64,000 nt of DNA from Sunxiuqinia indica (GTDB lineage: Bacteria; Bacteroidota; Bacteroidia; Bacteroidales; Prolixibacteraceae), in contig NZ_WVEM01000009.1 in NCBI RefSeq assembly GCF_009847015.1, positions 1 to 64,000 of the forward strand, read 5' to 3'. The stretch's first letter is position 1. Each line of letters begins with the position of its first letter. This document shows, piece by piece, positions 56,362 to 64,000 of this stretch. A program made the translations under genes and the position numbers. A model generated the notes under the pieces. The model ran no database searches, was not told the origin of the DNA, and was given only the letters and a program-made list of their open reading frames with translations.

Positions 56362-59262
56362 ATGCGGATCAAAACTTCGTTTTTTGTTTTGGCAGCCTTT
56401 CTACTTGCCGGAATAGTAAATGCCCAACCGGTTTCAATCGAAAGTCTTGCCAAGCTTGTTGAAACCTTGAAGAAAGACCCTAAAGGCCCTTACCAACAAA
56501 TATTATGGTTTTGCCCCGACGGCTCCACTGTTCTTCCAAAACAACGATGTCCGCAACCAGGAGGCGTGCAGCGGGCAAAATACAAAGATGAAATTGTTCG
56601 TCTGGGGCAGACAAACCATATTTTTCTTGGACAAATTCTGGCAACAACACCATTTGAAGATTTTTGGGACGAGGAATTCAACCATGCACGTATCAAACAA
56701 TACCTGATTGAAAAGTATTTGCAGAGCATTGACAATGGTTGGGTATTGCGACGTGCCCAATATTACCGGGGAGCAAGCCAGACAGAAGATGAAAATGCTT
56801 GGGGCATAAAGTTTCTTCAGTGGTTGTTGGCTTCTGATGCGCCAATTATGAGTCAGTACTTTCTTGTACGGGAAGCGGTAAAAGGCATTCCACATCATGC
56901 AGATACCAAAAACCTTCAGAATATAAGGTCGCTTTCATTATTGATCGCAGAGGAATACCCCGGATTCATGGATATCCGCGTGAAAATTCATGGTCAGCCA
57001 AGCTCTTCGGATACCTTACTTGTCAAGGAATTTCGAAAAGTGAACAAGGCAAAACTTCCCGATGATGTTTCAACTAAAGTTGACCAGCTGTTATCCGAGA
57101 TGAATCGTTTCTACCAGCCGGTGCAGCTTCAACAGCTCAACGGTTATTTGTCGGGGATTTCAGAAACCTCGCCTTTAAAAAAAGAATTATCCGCATTTAT
57201 TACCAGTCAAAATGCTTCCAACAGCAGTTCACGCATCCACGAAATTAGCAAACAGATGCTGAATATACGTGAAAAGCTAACAGAAGAAGCCCCCTCATTG
57301 CGGCTAAAGTATTTGGATATTTCGGTAAAACTGGAAGAGGCGCTGTTTAACGAACTGACAGCGTGGACCCCGCAAACGCTTGCAGAAAATTTCAAATTAA
57401 ATGCAGATTTAGTGCGTGCTGCTACTGCATGTGGCTACCTTGAACTTTGGGAGTGGGAAGCTCTAAAAGATCGGCTGATACCTCCTGCCAAAACTGAAAG
57501 CTCAATACCTGAAATCAAAGATTACCACAGTGCCGCCCGTTCGGCTGTTGAGTGGGGAGCCGGAATGTACCGGGCTGTATTTGCAAAGGAAATTAAACGC
57601 TTTGGAGATTTCGAGCCCCTGACGTATCGATTTACTGACGACCGGATTCGTTCGTCCATTCTCCTTCCGTTGGGACGATCCGTAAGTCAACTCGGAGACT
57701 TCATCTACCAGCAATCCGACAATTCAACCCAGGTGATGAACCTGGACAACCAGAGCCACTTCCGGGGGCTCAACCCCGGATTTGCTAAAGGCCTGTTACT
57801 CGTCGTTGAAGAAAGCCATGTCAATCTGGAAGTTTCGTCAGATAAGATCTACATTTTCGATAAACCTCCGGCCGATTTGAAACCAGTGGCCGGTATCGCC
57901 ACGGTTTCCGAAGGGAATCTGGTCTCGCATGTACAATTATTGGCACGAAACCTGGGAATCCCAAATGCCGTGCTTTCCAAGCAAAATTACCACGATCTCA
58001 AAGAATATTCGGGGCAGGAAGTGTTTTTTGCGGTTTCGCTGGATGGGAGTGTAATTATGAAACCGGCAAAAGAAATGACCGCCGAAGAGACAAAATTGTT
58101 CGAAGTGAAGACGCGTAGCGAAGCAATGATTGCAATTCCAACGGAACAAATCCAGCTCGACCAAACGAAATTAGTAAACCTTCGGGGGCTCAATGCCTCC
58201 AATTCAGGAAAACTTTGTGGCCCCAAAGCCGCTAACCTGGGACAACTGAAACAGCTTTTTCCCGATCATGTGGTGGAAGGGTTAGTCGTTCCTTTCGGAA
58301 TTTTCAAGCAACACATGGACCAACAGATGCCTGAAAAATCGATTTCGTACTGGCAATTTTTAAATCATATTTTTGAAGAAGCTGCCTCTAAAAAGCAAGA
58401 CAATCTCCCAAAGTCAGAGATCGATGAATTTGTTATTGCTCAGTTGGCAATCCTAAGGGGAGCCATCCAGCGCATGCCAATTTTGCCTTCTTTCAAAGCA
58501 GACCTTGAAAACCAGTTTGTAGAGGTATTCAGTAAAAAGTTGGGCCATGTCCCCGTGTTCTTAAGAAGTGATACGAACATGGAAGATTTAAAGGATTTTA
58601 CGGGTGCCGGATTAAACCTGACAATTTTCAATGTGCTCGATTCTGAAAAAATTATTGAAGGCATCAAAGAAGTGTGGGCATCCCCCTATTCAGAACGAAG
58701 TTACAAATGGCGGCAAAGTTATTTGCTCAACCCCGAAAATGTATATCCATCCATACTAATCATTCCAAGTGTTGATGTGGACTACTCAGGTGTGTTGATT
58801 ACGAAAGGGCTGCAGAGTGGCTCGCTCAATGAACAAACCATTGCTTTTAGCCGAGGGGCAGGCGGAGCGGTGGATGGACAAATGGCCGAAACCTACGTTC
58901 TGAAACCGGATGGAACCAACAAGCTTTTATCTCCTGCGCGCGAGCCAGAATATACGCAGCTACCAGCCTCCGGAGGCACAGTTAAAACTTTTGCCACTTT
59001 TGAGAAACCGATCCTGTCTGCAATGAATATTCAAAAGCTACGTGATTTCGCTCAATCGCTAAAACAAAAACTGAACACAGCCGATGCAGTGGCCAGCGAT
59101 GGCCCGTGGGATGTTGAACTAGGCTTTAAGGACAATAAACTGTGGCTCTTTCAGGTTCGACCCTTTGTGGAGAACAAACGGGCAAAAAGCTCCAGCTACC
59201 TGCAGTCAATCTCAAAAGAGAAGTTTTCAGAAGAAGCCATTAACCTTAACACCAAATTGTAA
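56362..59262 (+). CDS. Secreted PEP synthase/pyruvate phosphate dikinase-like protein
   Basis: This 966-residue protein has a signal peptide (about 1-21, ending VNAQ). The first 500 residues are helical and unrecognised. A phosphohistidine swivelling domain follows (about 505-570; SEGNLVSHVQLLARNLGIP, with a candidate His). Then comes a PEP/pyruvate-type ATP-grasp domain (about 606-945; GPKAANLGQL, FLRSDTNMEDLKDFTGAGL, VWASPYSERSYKWR, WDVELGFKDNKLWLFQVRPF). The swivelling domain precedes the ATP-grasp domain, the reverse of PEP synthase. An ATP-using enzyme outside the cytoplasm would be unexpected. Its stop overlaps the next start (TAATG). Confidence 0.82.
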   Translation: MRIKTSFFVLAAFLLAGIVNAQPVSIESLAKLVETLKKDPKGPYQQILWFCPDGSTVLPKQRCPQPGGVQRAKYKDEIVRLGQTNHIFLGQILATTPFEDFWDEEFNHARIKQYLIEKYLQSIDNGWVLRRAQYYRGASQTEDENAWGIKFLQWLLASDAPIMSQYFLVREAVKGIPHHADTKNLQNIRSLSLLIAEEYPGFMDIRVKIHGQPSSSDTLLVKEFRKVNKAKLPDDVSTKVDQLLSEMNRFYQPVQLQQLNGYLSGISETSPLKKELSAFITSQNASNSSSRIHEISKQMLNIREKLTEEAPSLRLKYLDISVKLEEALFNELTAWTPQTLAENFKLNADLVRAATACGYLELWEWEALKDRLIPPAKTESSIPEIKDYHSAARSAVEWGAGMYRAVFAKEIKRFGDFEPLTYRFTDDRIRSSILLPLGRSVSQLGDFIYQQSDNSTQVMNLDNQSHFRGLNPGFAKGLLLVVEESHVNLEVSSDKIYIFDKPPADLKPVAGIATVSEGNLVSHVQLLARNLGIPNAVLSKQNYHDLKEYSGQEVFFAVSLDGSVIMKPAKEMTAEETKLFEVKTRSEAMIAIPTEQIQLDQTKLVNLRGLNASNSGKLCGPKAANLGQLKQLFPDHVVEGLVVPFGIFKQHMDQQMPEKSISYWQFLNHIFEEAASKKQDNLPKSEIDEFVIAQLAILRGAIQRMPILPSFKADLENQFVEVFSKKLGHVPVFLRSDTNMEDLKDFTGAGLNLTIFNVLDSEKIIEGIKEVWASPYSERSYKWRQSYLLNPENVYPSILIIPSVDVDYSGVLITKGLQSGSLNEQTIAFSRGAGGAVDGQMAETYVLKPDGTNKLLSPAREPEYTQLPASGGTVKTFATFEKPILSAMNIQKLRDFAQSLKQKLNTADAVASDGPWDVELGFKDNKLWLFQVRPFVENKRAKSSSYLQSISKEKFSEEAINLNTKL

Positions 59263-60533
59263 TGAAAATAAAAAAATCCCTGCTCGCAAGTGGGTTGCTC
59301 GTACTCATTGCGATTTCAAGCTTGGCCGAAGAAAATTATTATCCCATTGACGGTTATGAATATTCGGGAATCAGAAGGCTGAACCGGTTGCAAAAAATAC
59401 TTGATGGCGAGATCAAGGATAGCAAACCAATTACCGGAGCCTTAAAATCAATTGAGGATATTAAGCTTAACTTAACCGGCGTAAGAGGAGACAGCCTGGC
59501 TACCATTCCTGCGCCTGACAAAAAGCTGCAGCAGGGCTTAAACAATCTTTTTCCTAACCTGCACGAAAGCTATTCCGTTGCCCTGCTCGATATCACCGAA
59601 GGCCAAGAAATAAGATATGCCAGCAGACAGGGAACAAAGGGTTTTCAGCCCGGAAGCGTAGGAAAACTGGCTGTTGCAGTGGGTTTATTCTCGGAGCTTA
59701 GCCGCATTTATCCCGATTCGTACGAAAAACGCATCGACCTGTTGAAAAGTCGGTTTGTCAAAGCAGGTGTCTTTGCCAATTTTGATGAACACACCATTCC
59801 GATTTTCAACCCAGAAACAAATGAATTCATCAAGCGAACTGTGCGTGAAGATGATGTTTTCTCCTTATTTGAGTGGGCCGACCACATGCTCTCGGTGAGT
59901 AACAACGGCGCTGCAAGTATTTTATGGCGCGAAGTTTTACTGATGCGTGCATTCGGAAAAGCCTACCCAAACCTAACCGAAGAACATGTCGCCGAATATT
60001 TCCAATCGACTCCAAAAGCCGTTCTGCAAAAGCTGGCTGTTAATGTTGTGAATGAACCGCTTCGGGAGCTTGGCATAGCCGAGGACGAGTGGCGGTTGGG
60101 AAGTATGTTTACGCAAGGTGCCAAAAAAATGATCCCGGGTGAAGGCGGAAGCATTGGCACTCCGGTCGGACTTATGAAGTTTTTGGTCGCAATGGAGCGG
60201 GGGCAAATTGTCGATGAAAAGTCAAGCCTGGAAATAAAGCGTTTAATGTATATGACCGACCGTCGTATTCGGTATGGTTCTTCTCCGCGATTGACCAACG
60301 CTGCCATTTACTTTAAATCAGGCAGCCTGTATAAATGTAAACCAGAAGAAGGATTCACCTGCAAAAAATACATGGGCAATGTGCAAAATTACATGAATTC
60401 CGTAGCCATTGTTGAACAGCCCGACGGAACTACCTATCTGGTTGTTGTAATGACCAACGTATTGCGTAAAAACTCGAATCTTGATCATTTGGGCTTGGGA
60501 AGCAGCATTGACGATTTGATTCGAAAAAAATAA
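59262..60533 (+). CDS. Secreted class A beta-lactamase-fold serine hydrolase
   Basis: This 423-residue protein has a signal peptide (about 1-22). The serine beta-lactamase/DD-peptidase fold shows SxxK (S132-V-G-K135), SNN near residue 213 (the SDN position) and KSG near 352. It is longer than true class A lactamases (about 290), with a 100-residue N-terminal extension and inserts, so a peptidoglycan or other amide/ester substrate is more likely than drug hydrolysis. It is translationally coupled to the PEP-synthase-like gene. Confidence 0.8.
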   Translation: MKIKKSLLASGLLVLIAISSLAEENYYPIDGYEYSGIRRLNRLQKILDGEIKDSKPITGALKSIEDIKLNLTGVRGDSLATIPAPDKKLQQGLNNLFPNLHESYSVALLDITEGQEIRYASRQGTKGFQPGSVGKLAVAVGLFSELSRIYPDSYEKRIDLLKSRFVKAGVFANFDEHTIPIFNPETNEFIKRTVREDDVFSLFEWADHMLSVSNNGAASILWREVLLMRAFGKAYPNLTEEHVAEYFQSTPKAVLQKLAVNVVNEPLRELGIAEDEWRLGSMFTQGAKKMIPGEGGSIGTPVGLMKFLVAMERGQIVDEKSSLEIKRLMYMTDRRIRYGSSPRLTNAAIYFKSGSLYKCKPEEGFTCKKYMGNVQNYMNSVAIVEQPDGTTYLVVVMTNVLRKNSNLDHLGLGSSIDDLIRKK

Positions 60534-60571
60534 AAATTGGATTTTCTGGAACTCTGAATTCCATTTATGGA

Positions 60572-63433
60572 TTAATGGACTTTACGGCTGGCCAGCATCG
60601 CTTGATTCGCTTTTTGGGCAAATGTTCTGATTTTAGGATTCTGACTTTCAAGGTATGGAGCGACTAACGACAAATAGGAAGCATCAGCCAACTGCTCAAG
60701 CAAATAAAAGACCGCTAGTTTTAGCTTTACATCAATTCCGTCGAGCAATAATTGGTAGCATTCAATTTCATCCGGTTCCTTCTTTGTACCTCCCTCTCCT
60801 GCCGAGCTCGTCATCGAATTCGAAATGGCGGTTTCCAATATCGGAATCAAAACTTTTTTTAATCGCGACTCCAGCAGGTTGTCTAAAAACTCTACAGCGT
60901 TCATTCTTAAATCGGTCTTATCGCTTTGAATTCCTTTATAAACAGTGAGGATATCTTCGGGTGGATAACGAAGCTCCAGTAAACGGAAGATACGCTCCAG
61001 ACTGGCATCTAACCTACGTTCCAGTATATCAATTAAGCTTTTACGTGCATCAGTTATGCTTTCATTGCTATCCATGTCATCACTAACGTTCGCCACTTTC
61101 GAATTCAATACAACTAAACTATTTTGATACAACCGCACTTCATCGGTAATCCTACTCATCACCAATCGCTTGTCGAAAACTAAATGAGGAAAAATCGACT
61201 TCACGGAATTTAATGATTTGAGACTTTCCTGATGAACCAGGTAATCTTCAAAATCCAATAAGGCAAAAAGAAATTTAATGGTTGCCTGACTATCAATTTT
61301 CTCCGCTACGGCAGGCAACATTCGTACCTGATCAATGGCCAGTTTTTCAGAATCGATCATTTGATGAAACACGCGATATATTGGGGTTCCAAACTTAGCC
61401 AAAGCGATTTGTGCCTGAGTTGTGTACATTGGGTTAACCAGAAAGCCAACCAATGAACTTACGAATTGCGGATGCCCGGAATCACCGGCAGCTTCAATAG
61501 CCTGCGTAACAATATCAGGTGAAGGATCATGAAACGCTTCTTCGATATACCGATAATAAGCCGATGCCCCGGCAATACCAATAACTGTCAAAATCAACTT
61601 GAGCTGTTCCTTTTTCAGGGACTCATCTCCGGCTTTCATCAGCTCAATCCGCTCCTGGATGCGCGTTCCCAACGAAAACCAGTTTTGCAACTCCGGGTTA
61701 TCTTTTGTTTCCACAGCAAGTGCCAACAAGGCGGCCTCACTTAATTTCTCATCTTCATGTTGAAGATAAGACTCAATCAATTTGACCCGGTTTCCGGGAG
61801 CGAGCACCAGCAAATACTCAAAAGCGTTTACCCGAACCTGCTGATCAGGATCATTCACCAACCGAACCATCTCACCCGACAAATTATGATTTAAATACGA
61901 TCTTAAATTAATGATGGCTTTTGCTCTTACTTCGGCCGAATTATGATCAAGTAATTTTTTTATCCCTGGAAAGAAACGATCATCCCGCACTTCACCAATC
62001 TTTCGAAGGACATAAAGCAATTGCTTCTCATCTTCCGACTCTAACTGTTTAATCAAGTTTCCAATAATCGATTCCGGAGATACCGTTTTCTTGTTTTTCT
62101 CATCAATCCGGTCATTTGAACTGATTATTAACTTGAATGATTTGATGTATTCCTTTCGAACCTGCAAGGCAAAATATCCCCAAACGAACAGCAGCCCAAT
62201 AATCATTAAGCTTATAAAGTTGGTCGACAAATCCAGACCATTTACTAAAAAAATCAGAATCAATCCACCAATACCTGTCGCGGCACTGTCGACAAAAACA
62301 TCGATAAATGATTTTGTTTTGTTTTTAAACTCAACCGGAATCGGCAAAGCCAGCAATTCAGTAGCCGATTTGTTGATCGATTGTTTCAGGCTTCCATCAC
62401 TCATTTTAATAAAAACAGCGGCTCCTAGTATCGGAAAAAACAAGGTGCAGACAGCTCCTAACAGAATGGCTGCAGGTAGTATTAATAATGACGTGCCAAC
62501 GCCAAACACACCAACTACCCGGCGGGTTATAAAAAGCTGAATGAATAAAGACAACAAGTTGAAATTGGAAAACCAGAAGCCAAAAAACGACGTTAGCTGA
62601 TCGGGATCGGAAATGGCCACGGAAGCGATTGCACTAAACTGATAATCGACAAGTTTGGCAACAATCACGCTGACTGCAATAATACCGGCCAGAAAAGAAA
62701 GGTGTCTGGATTTTAAGATGATCTGTATTGGGTTGGAAGCCAGGTTTGACTCCGGTATCTTTTGGAATTTATTCCTTTGCTGGTCGGCGTTTTTATCTTT
62801 CCAGATGGCCTTGGTGACCCAATAAGTAGGCAGCAGAACCAACATACTCATAAAGATGAGATTCTCGCTCCCAATCACTGGCGCAAGAATAGATGTGAGG
62901 TAACCACCAAAAATACCGCCGGCAATAGCTCCTGCTCCGATAAAGCCAAATACTCGTTTTGCCTCCCGCGGATTAAATACCATATTGGCCAGTACCCAAA
63001 ACTGAGAAGAGGTGACAACAGCAAAAATGGCAACCCATACATAAAAAAGAAACAGAACCGTTTGAACGAAGAAATTCAAACGTAGCAACACCCCAAAAAC
63101 GAACAAGGTAACCACCGAGATGAGCAAAGTTCGAATCATGATCTTCTGAAACGGAAAGCGAGAAAAGAGTCGGGAGAACATCCACGAGACCCCGATGGCT
63201 AAAACAGCAAGAACGATAAAAGCAACTGGTAAAAATTCGAACCCAAAAGACGATAAAAACAACGAATTAACAATTGGTTTTACAATCAGTAAGGTTGAAA
63301 TGATCAGAAAAATATTCAACTGCATCAAAAGCACACGTCGGTACTCTCCAATGCGAATATCAAAAGACTTATTCAGAAAATATTGAAAAGCCTCTTGAAA
63401 AACATTCCGAATTGAGCTGTCAAAATTTTTCAT
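60572..63433 (-). CDS. Membrane transporter (MFS/nucleotide-transporter-like) fused to HEAT repeats
   Basis: This 953-residue protein has about 10-12 membrane helices in residues 40-430, including FNPREAKRVFGFIGAGAIAGG, a motif I associate with Npt1/Npt2-type ADP/ATP carrier-like transporters. The remaining 500 residues are soluble helical HEAT-like repeats (KAIINLRSYLNH, RVNAFEYLLVLAP, VTQAIEAAGDSGHP). Repeats of this kind bind proteins. The substrate is unknown. It converges with the serine hydrolase gene and lies 33 bases downstream of the edge-truncated hydrolase gene on the same strand. Confidence 0.75.
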   Translation of the reverse strand: MKNFDSSIRNVFQEAFQYFLNKSFDIRIGEYRRVLLMQLNIFLIISTLLIVKPIVNSLFLSSFGFEFLPVAFIVLAVLAIGVSWMFSRLFSRFPFQKIMIRTLLISVVTLFVFGVLLRLNFFVQTVLFLFYVWVAIFAVVTSSQFWVLANMVFNPREAKRVFGFIGAGAIAGGIFGGYLTSILAPVIGSENLIFMSMLVLLPTYWVTKAIWKDKNADQQRNKFQKIPESNLASNPIQIILKSRHLSFLAGIIAVSVIVAKLVDYQFSAIASVAISDPDQLTSFFGFWFSNFNLLSLFIQLFITRRVVGVFGVGTSLLILPAAILLGAVCTLFFPILGAAVFIKMSDGSLKQSINKSATELLALPIPVEFKNKTKSFIDVFVDSAATGIGGLILIFLVNGLDLSTNFISLMIIGLLFVWGYFALQVRKEYIKSFKLIISSNDRIDEKNKKTVSPESIIGNLIKQLESEDEKQLLYVLRKIGEVRDDRFFPGIKKLLDHNSAEVRAKAIINLRSYLNHNLSGEMVRLVNDPDQQVRVNAFEYLLVLAPGNRVKLIESYLQHEDEKLSEAALLALAVETKDNPELQNWFSLGTRIQERIELMKAGDESLKKEQLKLILTVIGIAGASAYYRYIEEAFHDPSPDIVTQAIEAAGDSGHPQFVSSLVGFLVNPMYTTQAQIALAKFGTPIYRVFHQMIDSEKLAIDQVRMLPAVAEKIDSQATIKFLFALLDFEDYLVHQESLKSLNSVKSIFPHLVFDKRLVMSRITDEVRLYQNSLVVLNSKVANVSDDMDSNESITDARKSLIDILERRLDASLERIFRLLELRYPPEDILTVYKGIQSDKTDLRMNAVEFLDNLLESRLKKVLIPILETAISNSMTSSAGEGGTKKEPDEIECYQLLLDGIDVKLKLAVFYLLEQLADASYLSLVAPYLESQNPKIRTFAQKANQAMLASRKVH

Positions 63434-63466
63434 TCTGTCTATCCAACGATTGCCGGGTTAATTCGT

Positions 63467-64000
63467 TTATTTATATTTATCCAATACCTCTTCGACGGTA
63501 TAAACCAACTGACGCAATATTCGTTCACCGTCATCGTCCTGCAGCAAGCCAACCAAAATAAACCGATCTTCTTTTCCCCACACCAATATTGAATCGGCAT
63601 GATAATTTTTCCAGGTTCCCGATTTGCGAAAAAGCGTAGCATTCGGCCGGACTTTTTCAATGGTGTTTACAAATTTATGATGAAGTTCCGGATCGATCAG
63701 CATATCGAGCATCTGTTTTGAACGATCAAAACTGACCAGCTTACCTTGAATGAGTAAATAATAATACCGGCAAACCTGGTCGGCCGTTGCCGCATGGCTA
63801 ATCCCCTTGATAGGCTCAGGATATCGTGCGCCGGTTTTAGCATAGCGTTTGCCCACCCATAAGCCTCCACCATTTTCTTGATCGTACAATTTGTAATCGG
63901 GGTCAGTAACTACGCTTTCTATTTTCTCGTAGCCCAGCAAATCAATTAAGCGAGTGGTGGCCGCATTATCCGAAAGACAAATCATGCGTCTCATATCCTC
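63467..64000 (-). CDS. Class A beta-lactamase-fold serine hydrolase (5' end outside window)
   Basis: The frame is open to the right window edge; at least 177 residues are visible. It shows SDN (SDNAATTRLIDLLG) and KSG (FRKSGTWKNYHADS), the second and third active-site motifs of the fold. The SxxK motif would lie beyond the edge. The end is complete (VLDKYK). It is a second member of the family in this locus, upstream of and probably co-transcribed with the transporter-HEAT gene. Confidence 0.8.
   Translation of the reverse strand, partial: EDMRRMICLSDNAATTRLIDLLGYEKIESVVTDPDYKLYDQENGGGLWVGKRYAKTGARYPEPIKGISHAATADQVCRYYYLLIQGKLVSFDRSKQMLDMLIDPELHHKFVNTIEKVRPNATLFRKSGTWKNYHADSILVWGKEDRFILVGLLQDDDGERILRQLVYTVEEVLDKYK

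Overview
The window is a chromosomal piece of a Bacteroidota bacterium. Supporting signs are promoters of the TTTG/TAnnTTTG class, a DUF4290 gene directly upstream of murA, a protein with a gliding-motility/type IX secretion sorting domain, a zinc-free S14 and L36, an L17 with a long acidic tail, and bifunctional HisB and HisIE. A member of the Bacteroidia, possibly Marinilabiliales-like, is my best guess from gene content; genus cannot be read from this window.

Region 1 (1-6571) is the most unusual part. It is an integron-type gene-cassette array: seven tandem cassettes, all genes on the + strand, separated by attC-like imperfect palindromes of about 130-140 bp. Each cassette's first bases (starting GTT) are the exact or near-exact reverse complement of the box that opens its own downstream palindrome, the signature expected of excisable integron cassettes. 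Cargo is a zinc-ribbon protein, a membrane-tailed XRE regulator, a possible nuclease, an RDD membrane protein, a two-gene membrane cassette, a DUF3592-like membrane protein and an unknown protein. One attC carries a 109-bp MITE-like insertion with a 4-bp target duplication. The array ends at the 3' remnant of a group II intron lying on the bottom strand of the last attC, where group IIC-attC introns insert. No integrase gene is visible; it could lie to the left.

Region 2 (7039-10560) has a penicillin-binding-protein-like serine hydrolase, the ABC-F translation factor ettA and a lone response-regulator receiver. Region 3 (10581-27763, minus strand) is one continuous str-S10-spc-alpha cluster of 32 genes, from rpsL to rplQ, with a good Bacteroidota promoter before rpsL. 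It contains fusA, secY, infA and rpoA; no map, adk or tuf lies within it. Two small genes, rpmJ and rpmD, lie in its short gaps.

Region 4 (27886-45432) holds a HlyD/C39-peptidase ABC exporter pair, an EF-G paralogue without the catalytic histidine, a LruC-like lipoprotein, a glycosyltransferase-like gene, a gliding-motility C-terminal-domain protein, a PcrA/UvrD helicase, DUF4290-murA, a TlpA-like thioredoxin and grpE-dnaJ.

Region 5 (45588-56183) is a histidine operon, hisG-D-C-B-[purU-tlpA-like]-H-A-F-[DUF1016 nuclease]-IE. It is preceded by a promoter and a complete his attenuator: a 20-residue leader peptide with four His codons and mutually exclusive pause, antiterminator and terminator hairpins. 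Small palindromic repeats sit in several of its spacers.

Region 6 (56362-64000) has a secreted PEP-synthase-like protein fused translationally to a secreted class A beta-lactamase-fold protein, then on the other strand a transporter-HEAT-repeat protein and a second, edge-truncated class A beta-lactamase-fold protein.
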